Source of the DNA: a bacterium UBA2214
Lineage (GTDB): Bacteria > Zhuqueibacterota > Zhuqueibacteria > Residuimicrobiales > Residuimicrobiaceae
Length of the DNA: 45,575 nt
NCBI GenBank assembly: GCA_002327255.1
Contig: DCUM01000020.1
Coordinates: forward strand, 1-45,575
Reading direction: 5' to 3'
Positions 1 through 9,001 of the stretch are shown piece after piece. The translations under genes and the position numbers were made by a program. A model generated the notes under the pieces. That model was given only the letters and a program-made list of their open reading frames with translations, was not told where the DNA came from and did not search any database. How positions within the stretch are numbered: position 1 is the stretch's first letter; the number at the start of each line of letters is the position of its first letter.

Positions 1-1
1 C

Positions 2-922
2 AGCCGCTGCAACATCAGCTCAGAGGACGATTCCATCGTGTTGAAAGCCATGAGCCGGCGGCCGTGCAGGGATGTTGTCATCAGCGATTGCATGGTGTCC
101 GGATTGAAATCGGCAATCAAAACCGGGACCGAATCAGCGGGCAGCTTTGAAAATATCACCATAAGCAACTGTGTATTCTATGGAACCCGCGGTATCAGCC
201 TGCTGAGTGTGGATGGTGGTGATCTCAACAATATCACCATATCCAACATATCGATGCGCGATTCCTATGCCGTTCTGGTCATGCGCCTGGGTGCGCGCAT
301 GCGGCCGTACAAATTGGCTGAAGAAGAACGGCCGCAAAAACCGGGTGTGTTTCGAAATATTCTGGTCGATAATATCCAGGCAGTGGGGGTCACCGAAAGC
401 AATGATTTCATCTGCGGCATTCCCGATGCAAATATCGAGCATGTCACCTTGAGCAATTTTCGTATCTGTTACAAAGGAGGCGGGCAGAAGGAGGATGCCG
501 AACGGCACATTCCCGAACTCGCGGATGAATATCCGAAAGCAAAGATGTTTGGCGTCCTGCCTTCTTATGGATTTTTCATAAGACATGCCAAAAATATAAA
601 AATCAAAGATATCAGCCTGTCGGTTGATGAAGTGGATCTCCGTCCGGCGATCATGGCAGAGGATGTCTCGGATCTTGAGTTGACGGGGATCCGCGCTTGC
701 ACAGGCGAACAGTCGGCCCCCATGTTCTGGTTGAAACAATGCCAGTCGGTGCGCATTCGTGACAGCCGCCCTATGGGTATGGCCGGCGCATTTCTGCGGG
801 TGGAAGGCAGCAGGAGCGACAATATGGTCATTCAGGACTATCCGCGAGGACAGCTCAAGGGTGATAGTATCATCGCAGAGGATGTCCCTGAAAACACCGT
901 TCGTATCAGAAACGATGACTAA
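2..922 (+). CDS. GH28-like right-handed beta-helix protein, 5' end missing
   Basis: The reading frame is open to the left edge, so the N-terminus lies outside the window. The visible part has repeated beta-helix rungs of the type ENITISNC / NNITISNI and begins with CNISSEDDSIVLKA, which matches the catalytic SxDD segment of glycoside hydrolase family 28 (polygalacturonases). Where GH28 enzymes have a catalytic His (GHG motif), this protein reads SAIKTGTES, and the usual RIK motif is not obvious. It may therefore be a divergent GH28-like hydrolase or another pectin-active beta-helix enzyme. The C-terminal 100 residues continue as shorter rungs. The stop overlaps the next start by 8 bases, which points to translational coupling. 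Fold is confident; substrate is inferred only. Confidence 0.75.
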   Translation, partial: SRCNISSEDDSIVLKAMSRRPCRDVVISDCMVSGLKSAIKTGTESAGSFENITISNCVFYGTRGISLLSVDGGDLNNITISNISMRDSYAVLVMRLGARMRPYKLAEEERPQKPGVFRNILVDNIQAVGVTESNDFICGIPDANIEHVTLSNFRICYKGGGQKEDAERHIPELADEYPKAKMFGVLPSYGFFIRHAKNIKIKDISLSVDEVDLRPAIMAEDVSDLELTGIRACTGEQSAPMFWLKQCQSVRIRDSRPMGMAGAFLRVEGSRSDNMVIQDYPRGQLKGDSIIAEDVPENTVRIRNDD

Positions 923-2057
923 AAAAATGGGTGAAATGGAAGAAAAAATCCAAAAGCATCTGGCCTTTTTGCAGAGAAAAAAGGGGTCATCGCTGTTGTT
1001 TGGTTGTATCGACGGGTGGGAAAATTTGAGCCGTTATAGCAGCGATACCACTGCTTTCTTTCCGTCCGGAGTCGTGGATATTAAAGATATCACCTGTGAG
1101 CGATTCAAGGAGATGTATTGCAGTTATGCAGCGACACCGGGAAATCCGGATGCCTTGCTGCGGACACTGGAACCATTGCCCTTTTTCCCATGGGTTGAGG
1201 CTGCCATGGGGTGTACCATCCAATACACCGGCATGAATTTCTGGTCGAGACCAATGGTGGATCATTTTACGCTCCAGGAACTGGAAGAATACGCTGATGC
1301 CATACAATGTGGCGATAAATGGCCCAATCATGTCGGTTTAAACATGACGCGCCACAGCGTGCTCGCGACATATGAGACGTGCATTGACTATTTGCATGAA
1401 AGATTCTCCCCTTCACATCCCATAGGCCAAACGATTCTTCGCGGCCCGCTGGATGTTGCTGCCGCTGTATTGGGGGATGAGAATCTCATCTATCAGTTTT
1501 TCGAGCGGCCGGTACTGGTCAAAAAAATCCTTGCCGTGGCGGCTGATCTGTTTCTCTCATTCATTGCTGCACAAAAAAGGCGAATGCCTGCGTATGCGAA
1601 TGGTTATGTGATTGGCACCTATTATATCTGGACGCCAGGGACGAACATTCGTCTGCAGGAGGACGCCATGTCCTTGCTCTCTCCCGAGCTTTACCGCGAA
1701 TTTGTGTACCCGCTGGATTGCCGGATTGCAGCGGCGGCAGATTATACACTGTTTCACCTCCATGCCAGTGCGTTGCATTTATTGGAGATCCTTCTGGAAA
1801 CGAAAAACATAAGGATTTTTCAGATTTCCAAGGACGAAGGGATTGAGCTGCAAAGCATTCTGGCAAAATTGCAGATGATTCAAAAAGCCGGTAACTGTTT
1901 ACTCCTGAAGGGACGGTTTACGCTGAGGGAAGCTCAGCTGGCCGTGGAGAATCTGCATCCCGAGGGCTTGTGTATTCAAGCTGTGGTATTGGACGACCAT
2001 GAAAAAGACGAGATTTATACCTACTTTAACCAAATCGAATCAAGGAGGATGACATGA
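915..2057 (+). CDS. Uroporphyrinogen decarboxylase (URO-D) superfamily protein
   Basis: About 380 residues, soluble, no signal peptide. The C-terminal half has the URO-D/cobalamin methyltransferase layout: LRGPLDVAAAVLGDEN, a GTYYIWTPG segment, SPELYREFVYP, then LFHLHASALHLLEILLE with the His conserved in this superfamily, and a final beta-alpha repeat. True uroporphyrinogen decarboxylases act in heme synthesis, but relatives of this kind are common in carbohydrate-utilisation clusters and in corrinoid methyltransfer, so heme synthesis is not implied. ATG at 915 overlaps the upstream stop; ATGs at 927 and 936 are alternative starts. The stop overlaps the next start as ATGA. The reaction cannot be named from sequence. 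Confidence 0.7.
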   Translation: MTKKMGEMEEKIQKHLAFLQRKKGSSLLFGCIDGWENLSRYSSDTTAFFPSGVVDIKDITCERFKEMYCSYAATPGNPDALLRTLEPLPFFPWVEAAMGCTIQYTGMNFWSRPMVDHFTLQELEEYADAIQCGDKWPNHVGLNMTRHSVLATYETCIDYLHERFSPSHPIGQTILRGPLDVAAAVLGDENLIYQFFERPVLVKKILAVAADLFLSFIAAQKRRMPAYANGYVIGTYYIWTPGTNIRLQEDAMSLLSPELYREFVYPLDCRIAAAADYTLFHLHASALHLLEILLETKNIRIFQISKDEGIELQSILAKLQMIQKAGNCLLLKGRFTLREAQLAVENLHPEGLCIQAVVLDDHEKDEIYTYFNQIESRRMT

Positions 2058-4585
2058 TGCGCACGCAGAAACCATTAATGGCTGTTTTTATTCTGACTCT
2101 GTTATGGGCGGTTGCAGGCTGGTCTCAGACGATCGCGCTTTGGCTGTTCGATGAACAGCCAGACATCTATCCGAGTACCACTTTGAGTGACTGGAGCGGG
2201 AATGATTATCCCATGGTGTTGGGGCCCGGAGGCCGGATTGTGGCCGGCAAATTCGGAAATGCCCTGGAGCCGGTCGAACAGGCCGAGCATGAACTGGCCA
2301 AACAAAGACTGTTACAAACGTATGAGGACCTTTCAGAGGGTGCGCACTTTGGCTATTCCACTCTGCCCACACCGGAAGGAAGAACCGTGCCACCCATGAG
2401 CTGGATGAATGCCAATTTCTGCGCCCTGATGACCAGTGGCGAAAATCATTTGCGCAAAGAGGTGCGTTTTGTCCCGGTGACCCAATCGAAACTCAATCTC
2501 GGTGCGTTTGACTGGAGCGTGGAATTCTGGTATTTGCCCGTTCTGGACACCCCAACAGAGGGTGTTGTATTCGAAATCGGCCAGGGGCCACGGGGGGAGA
2601 ACGACCGGGTGACGCGGCTGCTGCTCAATGCTGACCGCAAAAGCTTTACTTTACAAAACGCGCCGGGCAGCATGGAATTGCATATCCCTTCGAATGCACG
2701 GGCGCTCAAGGCGGGTAATAACAGGTGGTGTCATCTCGCGTTTGTCTATTCGGTTGCGGATCGGCAGTTGAGCCATTACGTGAATGGTCAGAAACAAACA
2801 GCGAGCGCCGAGTGCCTCATCCAATCCCTGCAACCGGGAGAGGAAGATTACTTTAGCCTCGGCCGGGATGGATATTGGCAGCGGCCCTTGCCGGGTAAAG
2901 TGGATGAACTCCGTTTTTCCCTGGGCAGGGTTTATACAAGGAATTTTACCCCACCGGCAAGTTTTGCTCCGAATTCAGCGCCAGCAGGTCTCAAAGCCGG
3001 ACCACCCTTGCTTTTTTCCGGAGACAAAAAGGGGGTGGTTCCGCTGGAAAGCCGAAAATACCTGTTCATCGATGACGCCATTATAGATAAAATGGAAAAT
3101 ATAGCCTTTGTGGTCAATCCGCCCCGGGTAGAGGAGTGTGTGATCGACAGCATCGAGGGGCAATTCCGAAAACATTTGAGTGTGATTGAAGATGAAGAGG
3201 GAGTGATACGTCTCTACCACGGTGGTCCGAATGACTGGCTTGAAGTGCATACTTCCAGGGATGGCATTCATTGGGAGACACCCCATCTGGTGCAACCTTA
3301 CAAAAGCCGGCGTAATTATGTCGTAACCGAACCAACGGCCATGGGTAATGTGTTCATCGATCCCAATGCACCTCCAGAAGCAAGGTGGAAGTTCATCAGT
3401 GATTTTGACCGCCGCGGCATTTTTCTCTATTCTTCACCGGATGGATGGTCGTTCAAACGCTATAAAACAGCAATTTTGCCTTTCCGGTCAGGATCACAAT
3501 CCAATTCCTTCTATGATGAACAACGGCAGGTCTATGTGACTCTGAACCGTTCGGACCTGGGCGCCACGCCCAGCGGCAAGAGTTCTCGCATGTTTGTCTT
3601 CAGTGAAACAAAAGAAATTGACAAACCCTGGCCCTTCAAGCCGATCAGTCTCGCCGCCTCACTGGAGATAGATGAAAGAGTGCCGTTACGCAAACCGCTG
3701 CCCCACTATCTTGACAATGGGCCGCTCACCCCCAGTGGGTTTGGTGTAGAATATCCGATCCTGTTTGCGCATGATGCGACCATTGATCCGCTGGCAACGG
3801 ATATTTATGTTCCCAAAGCGATGAAATACCCCTGGGCGCTGGACACCTATATCGCTTTTCCCCAGGTCTATTTTCATTATGAAGACGATGGACCGATCAG
3901 CAGGCAGATTTTGTATCATCCAGACAGGCGCTTGGGTTCAGGTACCATCGAAACCCAGGTCTCGGTCAGCAGGGATGGGCTGAATTGGAAGCGGTATCCC
4001 CGCCCGGCCTATGTCGGAATCGGCAAATACGGCAACCGTGATCTGCAACAAATTTACATGGCCCACGGCATGGTGCGTCGGGGGACGGAAATCTGGCAGT
4101 ACTTCTTCGGCGAAACCCGTTTTCATTCTTCCTGGCAAAAGGACGGTGAGTACATCCGGGCTATCTATCGCACGGTACAGCAACTGGACCGATTCGTCTC
4201 CGCGGATGCACCCTATGACCATGAAGCGTTGATCATAACCCGGCCAATGACGTTTACCGGGGAACGGCTGATTCTAAACATTGATACCGATGCAGCAGGG
4301 TATGCCCAGGTCGGTTTTCTGGATGAGAAGGGAGAGCCCATCGAGGGATTTGCTGTGGATGACTGCGTTTATATCAACGGCGATTTTTTTGATAAAGAGG
4401 TGGAATGGATATCGAACATCGCAGCATTTGGCGGTTTTGAAGGGAAATCGGAAGAAGAGATCTTTGCAGAAGCCGGCAAACTGACATTTACCCGTGACGT
4501 ATCGCCTTTGCAGGGGCGGACATTGCGCCTGGTGTTCCGGTTGCGCGGCGCCAAGCTCTACGCCATGCAATTTGCGGAAAAATAG
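2054..4585 (+). CDS. Secreted LamG plus GH32/GH43-like beta-propeller protein
   Basis: 843 residues. An N-terminal signal peptide (about 1-24, ending VAGWSQ) is followed by a concanavalin-A/LamG-like jelly roll (about 25-310; motifs IALWLFDE, WSVEFWYLP, WCHLAFVYS, GKVDELRFS). A second region (about 330-735) looks like a five-bladed propeller of the GH32/GH43/GH68 superfamily: YLFIDDAIID, LYHGGPNDW, TSRDGIHWETP, PTAMGNVFIDPNAPPEARWKF-type segments and VSRDGLNWKRYP. A beta-sandwich tail ends the protein. A Shine-Dalgarno AAGGAGG at 2042-2048 fixes ATG 2054. The gene is translationally coupled to the URO-D-like gene. It probably acts outside the cytoplasm on glycans; the substrate is unknown. 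Confidence 0.75.
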   Translation: MMRTQKPLMAVFILTLLWAVAGWSQTIALWLFDEQPDIYPSTTLSDWSGNDYPMVLGPGGRIVAGKFGNALEPVEQAEHELAKQRLLQTYEDLSEGAHFGYSTLPTPEGRTVPPMSWMNANFCALMTSGENHLRKEVRFVPVTQSKLNLGAFDWSVEFWYLPVLDTPTEGVVFEIGQGPRGENDRVTRLLLNADRKSFTLQNAPGSMELHIPSNARALKAGNNRWCHLAFVYSVADRQLSHYVNGQKQTASAECLIQSLQPGEEDYFSLGRDGYWQRPLPGKVDELRFSLGRVYTRNFTPPASFAPNSAPAGLKAGPPLLFSGDKKGVVPLESRKYLFIDDAIIDKMENIAFVVNPPRVEECVIDSIEGQFRKHLSVIEDEEGVIRLYHGGPNDWLEVHTSRDGIHWETPHLVQPYKSRRNYVVTEPTAMGNVFIDPNAPPEARWKFISDFDRRGIFLYSSPDGWSFKRYKTAILPFRSGSQSNSFYDEQRQVYVTLNRSDLGATPSGKSSRMFVFSETKEIDKPWPFKPISLAASLEIDERVPLRKPLPHYLDNGPLTPSGFGVEYPILFAHDATIDPLATDIYVPKAMKYPWALDTYIAFPQVYFHYEDDGPISRQILYHPDRRLGSGTIETQVSVSRDGLNWKRYPRPAYVGIGKYGNRDLQQIYMAHGMVRRGTEIWQYFFGETRFHSSWQKDGEYIRAIYRTVQQLDRFVSADAPYDHEALIITRPMTFTGERLILNIDTDAAGYAQVGFLDEKGEPIEGFAVDDCVYINGDFFDKEVEWISNIAAFGGFEGKSEEEIFAEAGKLTFTRDVSPLQGRTLRLVFRLRGAKLYAMQFAEK

Positions 4586-4626
4586 CATGTGACTCGCACA
4601 AAAACAGGGGGCAAGAAGCTCAGGCC

Positions 4627-4650
4627 GCCTTTAGGGTGGACCCTGAAGGC
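4627..4650 (+). other. Intergenic hairpin
   Basis: GCCTTTAGGG and CCCTGAAGGC form a 10-bp stem (one G-U wobble) around a TGGA loop between two genes of the plus-strand run. It has no following T-tract, so it is better read as an mRNA processing or attenuation structure than as a simple terminator. Confidence 0.4.
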
Positions 4651-4677
4651 CAATTATCAAATCAATGAGGTGTTGCT

Positions 4678-6264
4678 GTGAAATCGTATGCTATTCTTGT
4701 TGGTCTTTCAGCGCTTCTGCTTGCCTGCACGGCTGACCCGCTACCCACTTCGGCGCAGATCGGTCCCTTCACGGAACAGGTTCCATCTGATGACTACTTT
4801 GGGATCTATTATGTCTCGGCAGAATCCGGATGCGACGCAACAGGCGATGGGTCGGTGCAGAAACCCTGGCAAACCTTGCCGTTTGCCCTGCGGCAGATCA
4901 CCAATGCCGGCCCTGAAAGACACTATGCGGTGCAGGTCGGTGAAGGAAAATACCAGAGTGAGACCCTGCAAATGGTCAGCCATGTGGACTTGTATGGCGG
5001 TTTTGCGTCAGGAACATGGCTGCGGGATATTTTGGCTCATCCAACCATACTCGAAGGCCAGGAAGGGCAACGGATATTGCTCGGCGCTGATCACGCCACC
5101 CTGGATGGCTTTTATATCACCAAGGGCAAATTCCGCGGCAAGGGGGCTGGCATTTATTGCGACGGCGTATCGCCAAACATACGCAACAACATTTTCCGGT
5201 CGAACCGTACTCTGGCGCCTCTACACTGGAACCCAAGGTATCTTCATGAGGTGGCCCATGACGGCGGGGCGATCTATTGCTGCAATGGTTCAGCGCCTGT
5301 GATCGAACAGAATATCTTTGGTGGTAATGAGACGGAAAACGGCCGCGGTGCAGCCATTGCATTTCAGAGCCGCTGCAGCGGCCGCATCAGTCGCAATGTT
5401 TTCATCAAAAATATCACCGGTACAAACGATCCCATGCGCAGCAGTGATGGCGGCGCCATATCCCTGTTCGACTGGTCAAATCCGCTCGTGGAGGATAATA
5501 TCATTCTCAATAACCAGGCCCTGGCATCCAATGATGCCGGCGGCCTGTTTGTCGCGCTCTGGTCCGCTCCGGTCATCCGGCGCAATATTTTTGTCGGTAA
5601 CAGCTGCAGCGATGATGCAGGTGCCCTGTTCGTTGGCGGTCAGGAACACCGCTATGATGCTCCGCTCGATGCACTTCCCGGCAAGGATCAATTTTTTGTA
5701 ACCATCGAGGACAATCTCTTCATTGGCAATAGAAACCCCAGCATGAATTCCGGTGCCATGCGCTTTACCATGGAGAGCCGCGGCGCTTTCAGGGATAATA
5801 TTGTGGCGCATAATTCCGGGATCTATTTTCAAAGGTGTGAAGCTGCGGTGGAGCGAAACATCATTTTGGATGATTTCCTGCTCGTCGAAACCAAGGCCGG
5901 ATTGGCACCCTGTGTGGTGAAGAACAATATACTCTGGGGCGATCTGAATGTGGAAGTTGAAGCCGAGATAAAGGAAAACAATGTCAGGGATAAACGGCCC
6001 GGTAATATCAGTCAAGCACCGCTTTTCAAAGATGATTGGATGAATATCAAAGTGATCAGTTCCAGCTACAAACCCGGAGAGGCTGAGACCAATATGTTGA
6101 TCACCGGGCAAAAATTGACAAAAAATGCACTGGTGAACCGGATCGTCAAGGCCGGCGACCGCTGGGGTGTGGTCAAATCCAATAACCGCAAGGACGTGCA
6201 GGTCTGGGGGGACTTTTCAGGCTGTCTGGAAATGCTGGTTCTTCCCACGTATGAGATGGAGTGA
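4678..6264 (+). CDS. Right-handed parallel beta-helix lipoprotein
   Basis: 528 residues starting at GTG, with GAGG at 4667-4670 as ribosome binding site. The signal sequence ends in LLLAC, a type II lipobox with the lipidated Cys at residue 17, so the product is expected to be membrane anchored. The mature part opens with YYVSAESGCDATGDGS, the typical first rung of DUF1565/pectate-lyase-like beta-helices. It continues with many rungs (GGAIYCCNGSAPVIEQNIF, GGAISLFDWSNPLVEDNII, AGGLFVALWSAPVIRRNIF). The fold is shared by pectate lyases and polygalacturonases, and the neighbours fit polysaccharide breakdown. Catalytic residues could not be assigned, so it may be a binding protein. Confidence 0.75.
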   Translation: MKSYAILVGLSALLLACTADPLPTSAQIGPFTEQVPSDDYFGIYYVSAESGCDATGDGSVQKPWQTLPFALRQITNAGPERHYAVQVGEGKYQSETLQMVSHVDLYGGFASGTWLRDILAHPTILEGQEGQRILLGADHATLDGFYITKGKFRGKGAGIYCDGVSPNIRNNIFRSNRTLAPLHWNPRYLHEVAHDGGAIYCCNGSAPVIEQNIFGGNETENGRGAAIAFQSRCSGRISRNVFIKNITGTNDPMRSSDGGAISLFDWSNPLVEDNIILNNQALASNDAGGLFVALWSAPVIRRNIFVGNSCSDDAGALFVGGQEHRYDAPLDALPGKDQFFVTIEDNLFIGNRNPSMNSGAMRFTMESRGAFRDNIVAHNSGIYFQRCEAAVERNIILDDFLLVETKAGLAPCVVKNNILWGDLNVEVEAEIKENNVRDKRPGNISQAPLFKDDWMNIKVISSSYKPGEAETNMLITGQKLTKNALVNRIVKAGDRWGVVKSNNRKDVQVWGDFSGCLEMLVLPTYEME

Positions 6265-6265
6265 T

Positions 6266-6283
6266 CCTGTTAATTAAAACAGG
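6266..6283. other. Short intergenic hairpin
   Basis: CCTGTT and AACAGG pair around an AATTAA loop directly behind the stop codon of the beta-helix lipoprotein. It is small and lacks a T-tract. Confidence 0.3.
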
Positions 6284-6333
6284 CAGCAACGCAACGACCT
6301 GAAATTCTCCGAACAACAAGATGAGGACGCCCG

Positions 6334-7281
6334 ATGAAAAGAACCTGTGCTCTATTTTTGATCGTCATTTTTGGGATGGTACCTGCGCTGAATGTACATG
6401 CGCAGACCTGCACACCCGAGCGGATTAATAAATGCATCGAATTGTTGCAGGACGGGCAGCCGGTATACTATGCAGATGTGTATGGCGGTTATGAACTGGG
6501 TAAAGAGTATGCGCAGACGTGGGCTGATTTTATTTATTTCAACATGGAACATAATCCGGTAGATTTTGGTCTCTTGCGTGAATTCATGAAGGGGCTGGTT
6601 GACGGTGGCCCCACCCCCAGCGGTCACCGAACCCCTGCAGTCATTGCTATCGTCCCGGTTTTGGGGCTGGATGCAGAGACATTTAAAGGCGGCTCCTGGA
6701 TGGTGCAGCAGGCGCTGGCACAGGGTGTACACGGCCTGCATTTGTGCCGCGCCCAGAGCCCGGAGGCCGTCAAGCTGTTTGTTGCAGCTGCGCGTTACCC
6801 GTTTCAAACCTCGGATGCCAACCACCTCGAAGGCGTGCGCGGATGGGGTAGTCAAAAATTTGCGGCCTGGGTTTGGGGACTTGACGACAAGGAGTACCTG
6901 AAAAAGGCCGATGTTTGGCCCCTCAATCCGGATGGCGAAATCATGCTCGGTCTGAAAATAGAAGACAAAATGGCCCTGAAAAACGCAAGCGCAAGCCTCG
7001 CCATTCCCGGCATTGCCTTTGCGGAACACGGTCCACGGGACATGGGCCTCTCCTATGGCTATCTGGACGGCCGCGCTGATCCGCCGGTGCCACCGGAAGT
7101 GGCTGCGGCCGGGGATAGCGTGCTGGCGATTTGTAAAGACAGGGGCGTTTTCTTTCTCGATAACGTTTTGCCCGATAATGTCAAGGCACAAATTGACAAG
7201 GGTGTGATGATCGGCGCCGGCAGACGGGAGGATTCGGCGGAAATCGGCCGCCGCTACACAAACCGGAAGATGCCCTGGTAA
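6334..7281 (+). CDS. Exported HpcH/HpaI-family aldolase
   Basis: 315 residues. The ATG follows TGAGGA at 6322-6327. Residues 1-24 form a Sec signal peptide ending HAQ, which predicts a periplasmic protein. The rest matches HpcH/HpaI aldolases, metal-dependent class II enzymes that cleave 2-keto-3-deoxy sugar acids to pyruvate and an aldehyde. Seen: FIYFNMEHNPVDF (the EH segment carrying the catalytic His), the ARYPF...GVRGWGS substrate loop, LGLKIED (likely metal-ligand Glu) and AEHGPRDMGLSYGY (GPxDhs segment). By eye, the Arg of the usual VRP segment is absent (AIVPV here) and the Asp metal ligand before the GP motif seems replaced by Glu. Most family members are cytoplasmic, so export is unusual. 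Family is confident; substrate is not. Confidence 0.78.
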   Translation: MKRTCALFLIVIFGMVPALNVHAQTCTPERINKCIELLQDGQPVYYADVYGGYELGKEYAQTWADFIYFNMEHNPVDFGLLREFMKGLVDGGPTPSGHRTPAVIAIVPVLGLDAETFKGGSWMVQQALAQGVHGLHLCRAQSPEAVKLFVAAARYPFQTSDANHLEGVRGWGSQKFAAWVWGLDDKEYLKKADVWPLNPDGEIMLGLKIEDKMALKNASASLAIPGIAFAEHGPRDMGLSYGYLDGRADPPVPPEVAAAGDSVLAICKDRGVFFLDNVLPDNVKAQIDKGVMIGAGRREDSAEIGRRYTNRKMPW

Positions 7282-7410
7282 AAAGTCAGAAGGCGACCTT
7301 GCGAGATCGCGTAAGGCGCGTGTCATGATAAATTTAATGACGGTTCATCTAACCTGAATTATTCGTATATACGGAAATTGATGCGTCTCTTTTATTAATT
7401 GTTAATTGTT

Positions 7411-7463
7411 TGTAGGAGCCGCCTCCTGGCGGCGATCTTCGGCAGCAGGAGCCACCTCCTGCC
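7411..7463. repeat. Two adjacent REP-like GGAGCC hairpins
   Basis: The sequence holds two related hairpins: GCCGCC-TCCT-GGCGGC at 7418-7433 and GCAGGAG-CCAC-CTCCTGC at 7445-7462. Both are perfect stems carrying the core AGGAGCC. They sit in the gap between the aldolase and the Nramp-like gene and resemble bacterial REP palindromes. They may protect or terminate the upstream transcript. Confidence 0.5.
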
Positions 7464-7530
7464 ATCAAATATAAATTTTATAAATAAACCAGGCTAACAA
7501 CATTATAAACGAGCCAAGAGGAGGCAAAGC

Positions 7531-8856
7531 ATGTCAAAAGAGCAGATTAAAACCGGAGAGGCAGTGCCCGCTATACCGACCACTTTTTGGGGTTATATCA
7601 AGAGTTTCGGTCCAGGACTGGTGGTGGTTCTGACCTGGTTGGGCGCCGGAGATCTGGTGAACTCGGCAACGGCAGGCAGTAACTATGGGTATGCGTTAAT
7701 GTGGGGATTGGCGCTATCGTTGCTGTTCAGATACTTTATTGTCGATGTCATCGCCCGTTACCATCTCTGCAACCAGCACGGTGAAACCGTGATATCCGCG
7801 TTTAAACGCATTCATCCCATTGTGCCGATTCTACTGGGAATCGCTGTCTTTGCCTTCGGTCACATCTACTCTTCCTACATGATCAAGGGAATCGGTGAGG
7901 CAACCCACTACCTGGTCTATGGATTTGGCCCTTCCTGGCTCTGGTCGTTATTTTGGGTGAGCGTGATCGGCATTCTCGTTTTTTCCGGACGGTTCGATCG
8001 GGTGCAAAAAGTTTTTTACGCAACCCTTGCCCTGCTCACCCTCTCCCTGATCGGCATTGCGATTTACAGTGGTCCAGATGTGGTCGGCATCGCGCGTGGC
8101 ACTTTTTTGTTCGAAATCCCGGAGGATCAAGGCAGCTTCAGCGCCTTGCTGATCATCGTCTCACTGGTCGGTGCCGTGGCCGGGTCGGTCGCCAATTTGC
8201 TCTATCCCTATTTCATGCAGCAGAAGGGATGGAGCGGTCCGAAGTACCGCAAGGTACAGCGTTATGATCTTCTGTTCGGCATCATCATCATCATTGTCCT
8301 CGATCTCGCCGTATGGGTCGTGGGCGCAGAATTGCTCCACCCCAAAGGACTCACTATCAGCTCCATAGACGATTTGGCCAATCTGCTGGTCATAGCGCTG
8401 GGTAAAGCGGGGGGGGTTATTTTTTACGTTGGTGTTTTGGCGGCCCTTTTCAATGCACTGAGTGGGGCAGCAATGGGGTATAGCTATTTGCTGGTGGATA
8501 TTATCCACAAGATAAAAACCGATGAAAAACTGCCCATTGACAAGGACAAAGTGGGGAAAATGACAAGCTACAAAGCCTTTGTTCTGTGGTGTCTGGTGTC
8601 GCCGCTCATCTGGCTTGTCCCTGGAATGCCCGATTTTATCACCATGACGGTCCTGGGCAACGCTGCTTCGGCGGTGTTGTTTCCCGTTATTTCCCTGGCG
8701 TTGTGGTACATCACCGCAACACCCAAATTCATCGGCAGGGATTTTACAAACAAATGGTGGGAGAATGTAATCATCGCCATCCTGGTCATCGTTGGATTTG
8801 TCATGTCGTATTATTCAATTGTCCAGATTGCCGAAAAAGTGCTGCAACTTATATAA
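7531..8856 (+). CDS. Nramp-like membrane transporter lacking canonical metal motifs
   Basis: 441 residues with about 11 hydrophobic segments and the Nramp (APC superfamily, LeuT-fold) architecture. It opens with FGPGLVVVLTW, like the GPG start of TM1 in MntH proteins. The TM1 metal-binding DPGN motif is replaced by GAGD (TWLGAGDLVNSATAG) and the TM6 MPH motif by SVA (AVAGSVANLLYPYF). In canonical Nramps the Asp and Asn of DPGN and the Met of MPH bind Mn2+/Fe2+, so this protein probably moves another substrate, perhaps Mg2+ as in Nramp-related magnesium transporters, or a non-metal. GGAGG at 7518-7522 supports the ATG. It follows the sugar-acid genes after a 249-bp gap. Confidence 0.75.
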   Translation: MSKEQIKTGEAVPAIPTTFWGYIKSFGPGLVVVLTWLGAGDLVNSATAGSNYGYALMWGLALSLLFRYFIVDVIARYHLCNQHGETVISAFKRIHPIVPILLGIAVFAFGHIYSSYMIKGIGEATHYLVYGFGPSWLWSLFWVSVIGILVFSGRFDRVQKVFYATLALLTLSLIGIAIYSGPDVVGIARGTFLFEIPEDQGSFSALLIIVSLVGAVAGSVANLLYPYFMQQKGWSGPKYRKVQRYDLLFGIIIIIVLDLAVWVVGAELLHPKGLTISSIDDLANLLVIALGKAGGVIFYVGVLAALFNALSGAAMGYSYLLVDIIHKIKTDEKLPIDKDKVGKMTSYKAFVLWCLVSPLIWLVPGMPDFITMTVLGNAASAVLFPVISLALWYITATPKFIGRDFTNKWWENVIIAILVIVGFVMSYYSIVQIAEKVLQLI

Positions 8857-8886
8857 GATTAATTTTTTGTTTATTGGTAGCAGAAA

Positions 8887-8971
8887 CCCGGATTCGATGT
8901 TAACGGGCAAACTCATCAGGAAATTGCCCCTCTTCGGGTTACCGGTTTAACTTGATAACACCGAATCCGGG
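8887..8971. repeat. Palindromic intergenic repeat B, copy 1
   Basis: The outer arms CCCGGATTCG (8887-8896) and CGAATCCGGG (8962-8971) pair. An inner hairpin GGGCAA/TTGCCC lies near 8905-8926. The right 37 bases (8935-8971) recur at 34707-34743 with only three differences, so this is a dispersed repeat. It lies between the transporter and the phosphatase, 17 bases before the phosphatase ribosome binding site. Confidence 0.6.
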
Positions 8972-9001
8972 AGAAACTCATAACAATTGGAGCATACCAG
9001 C

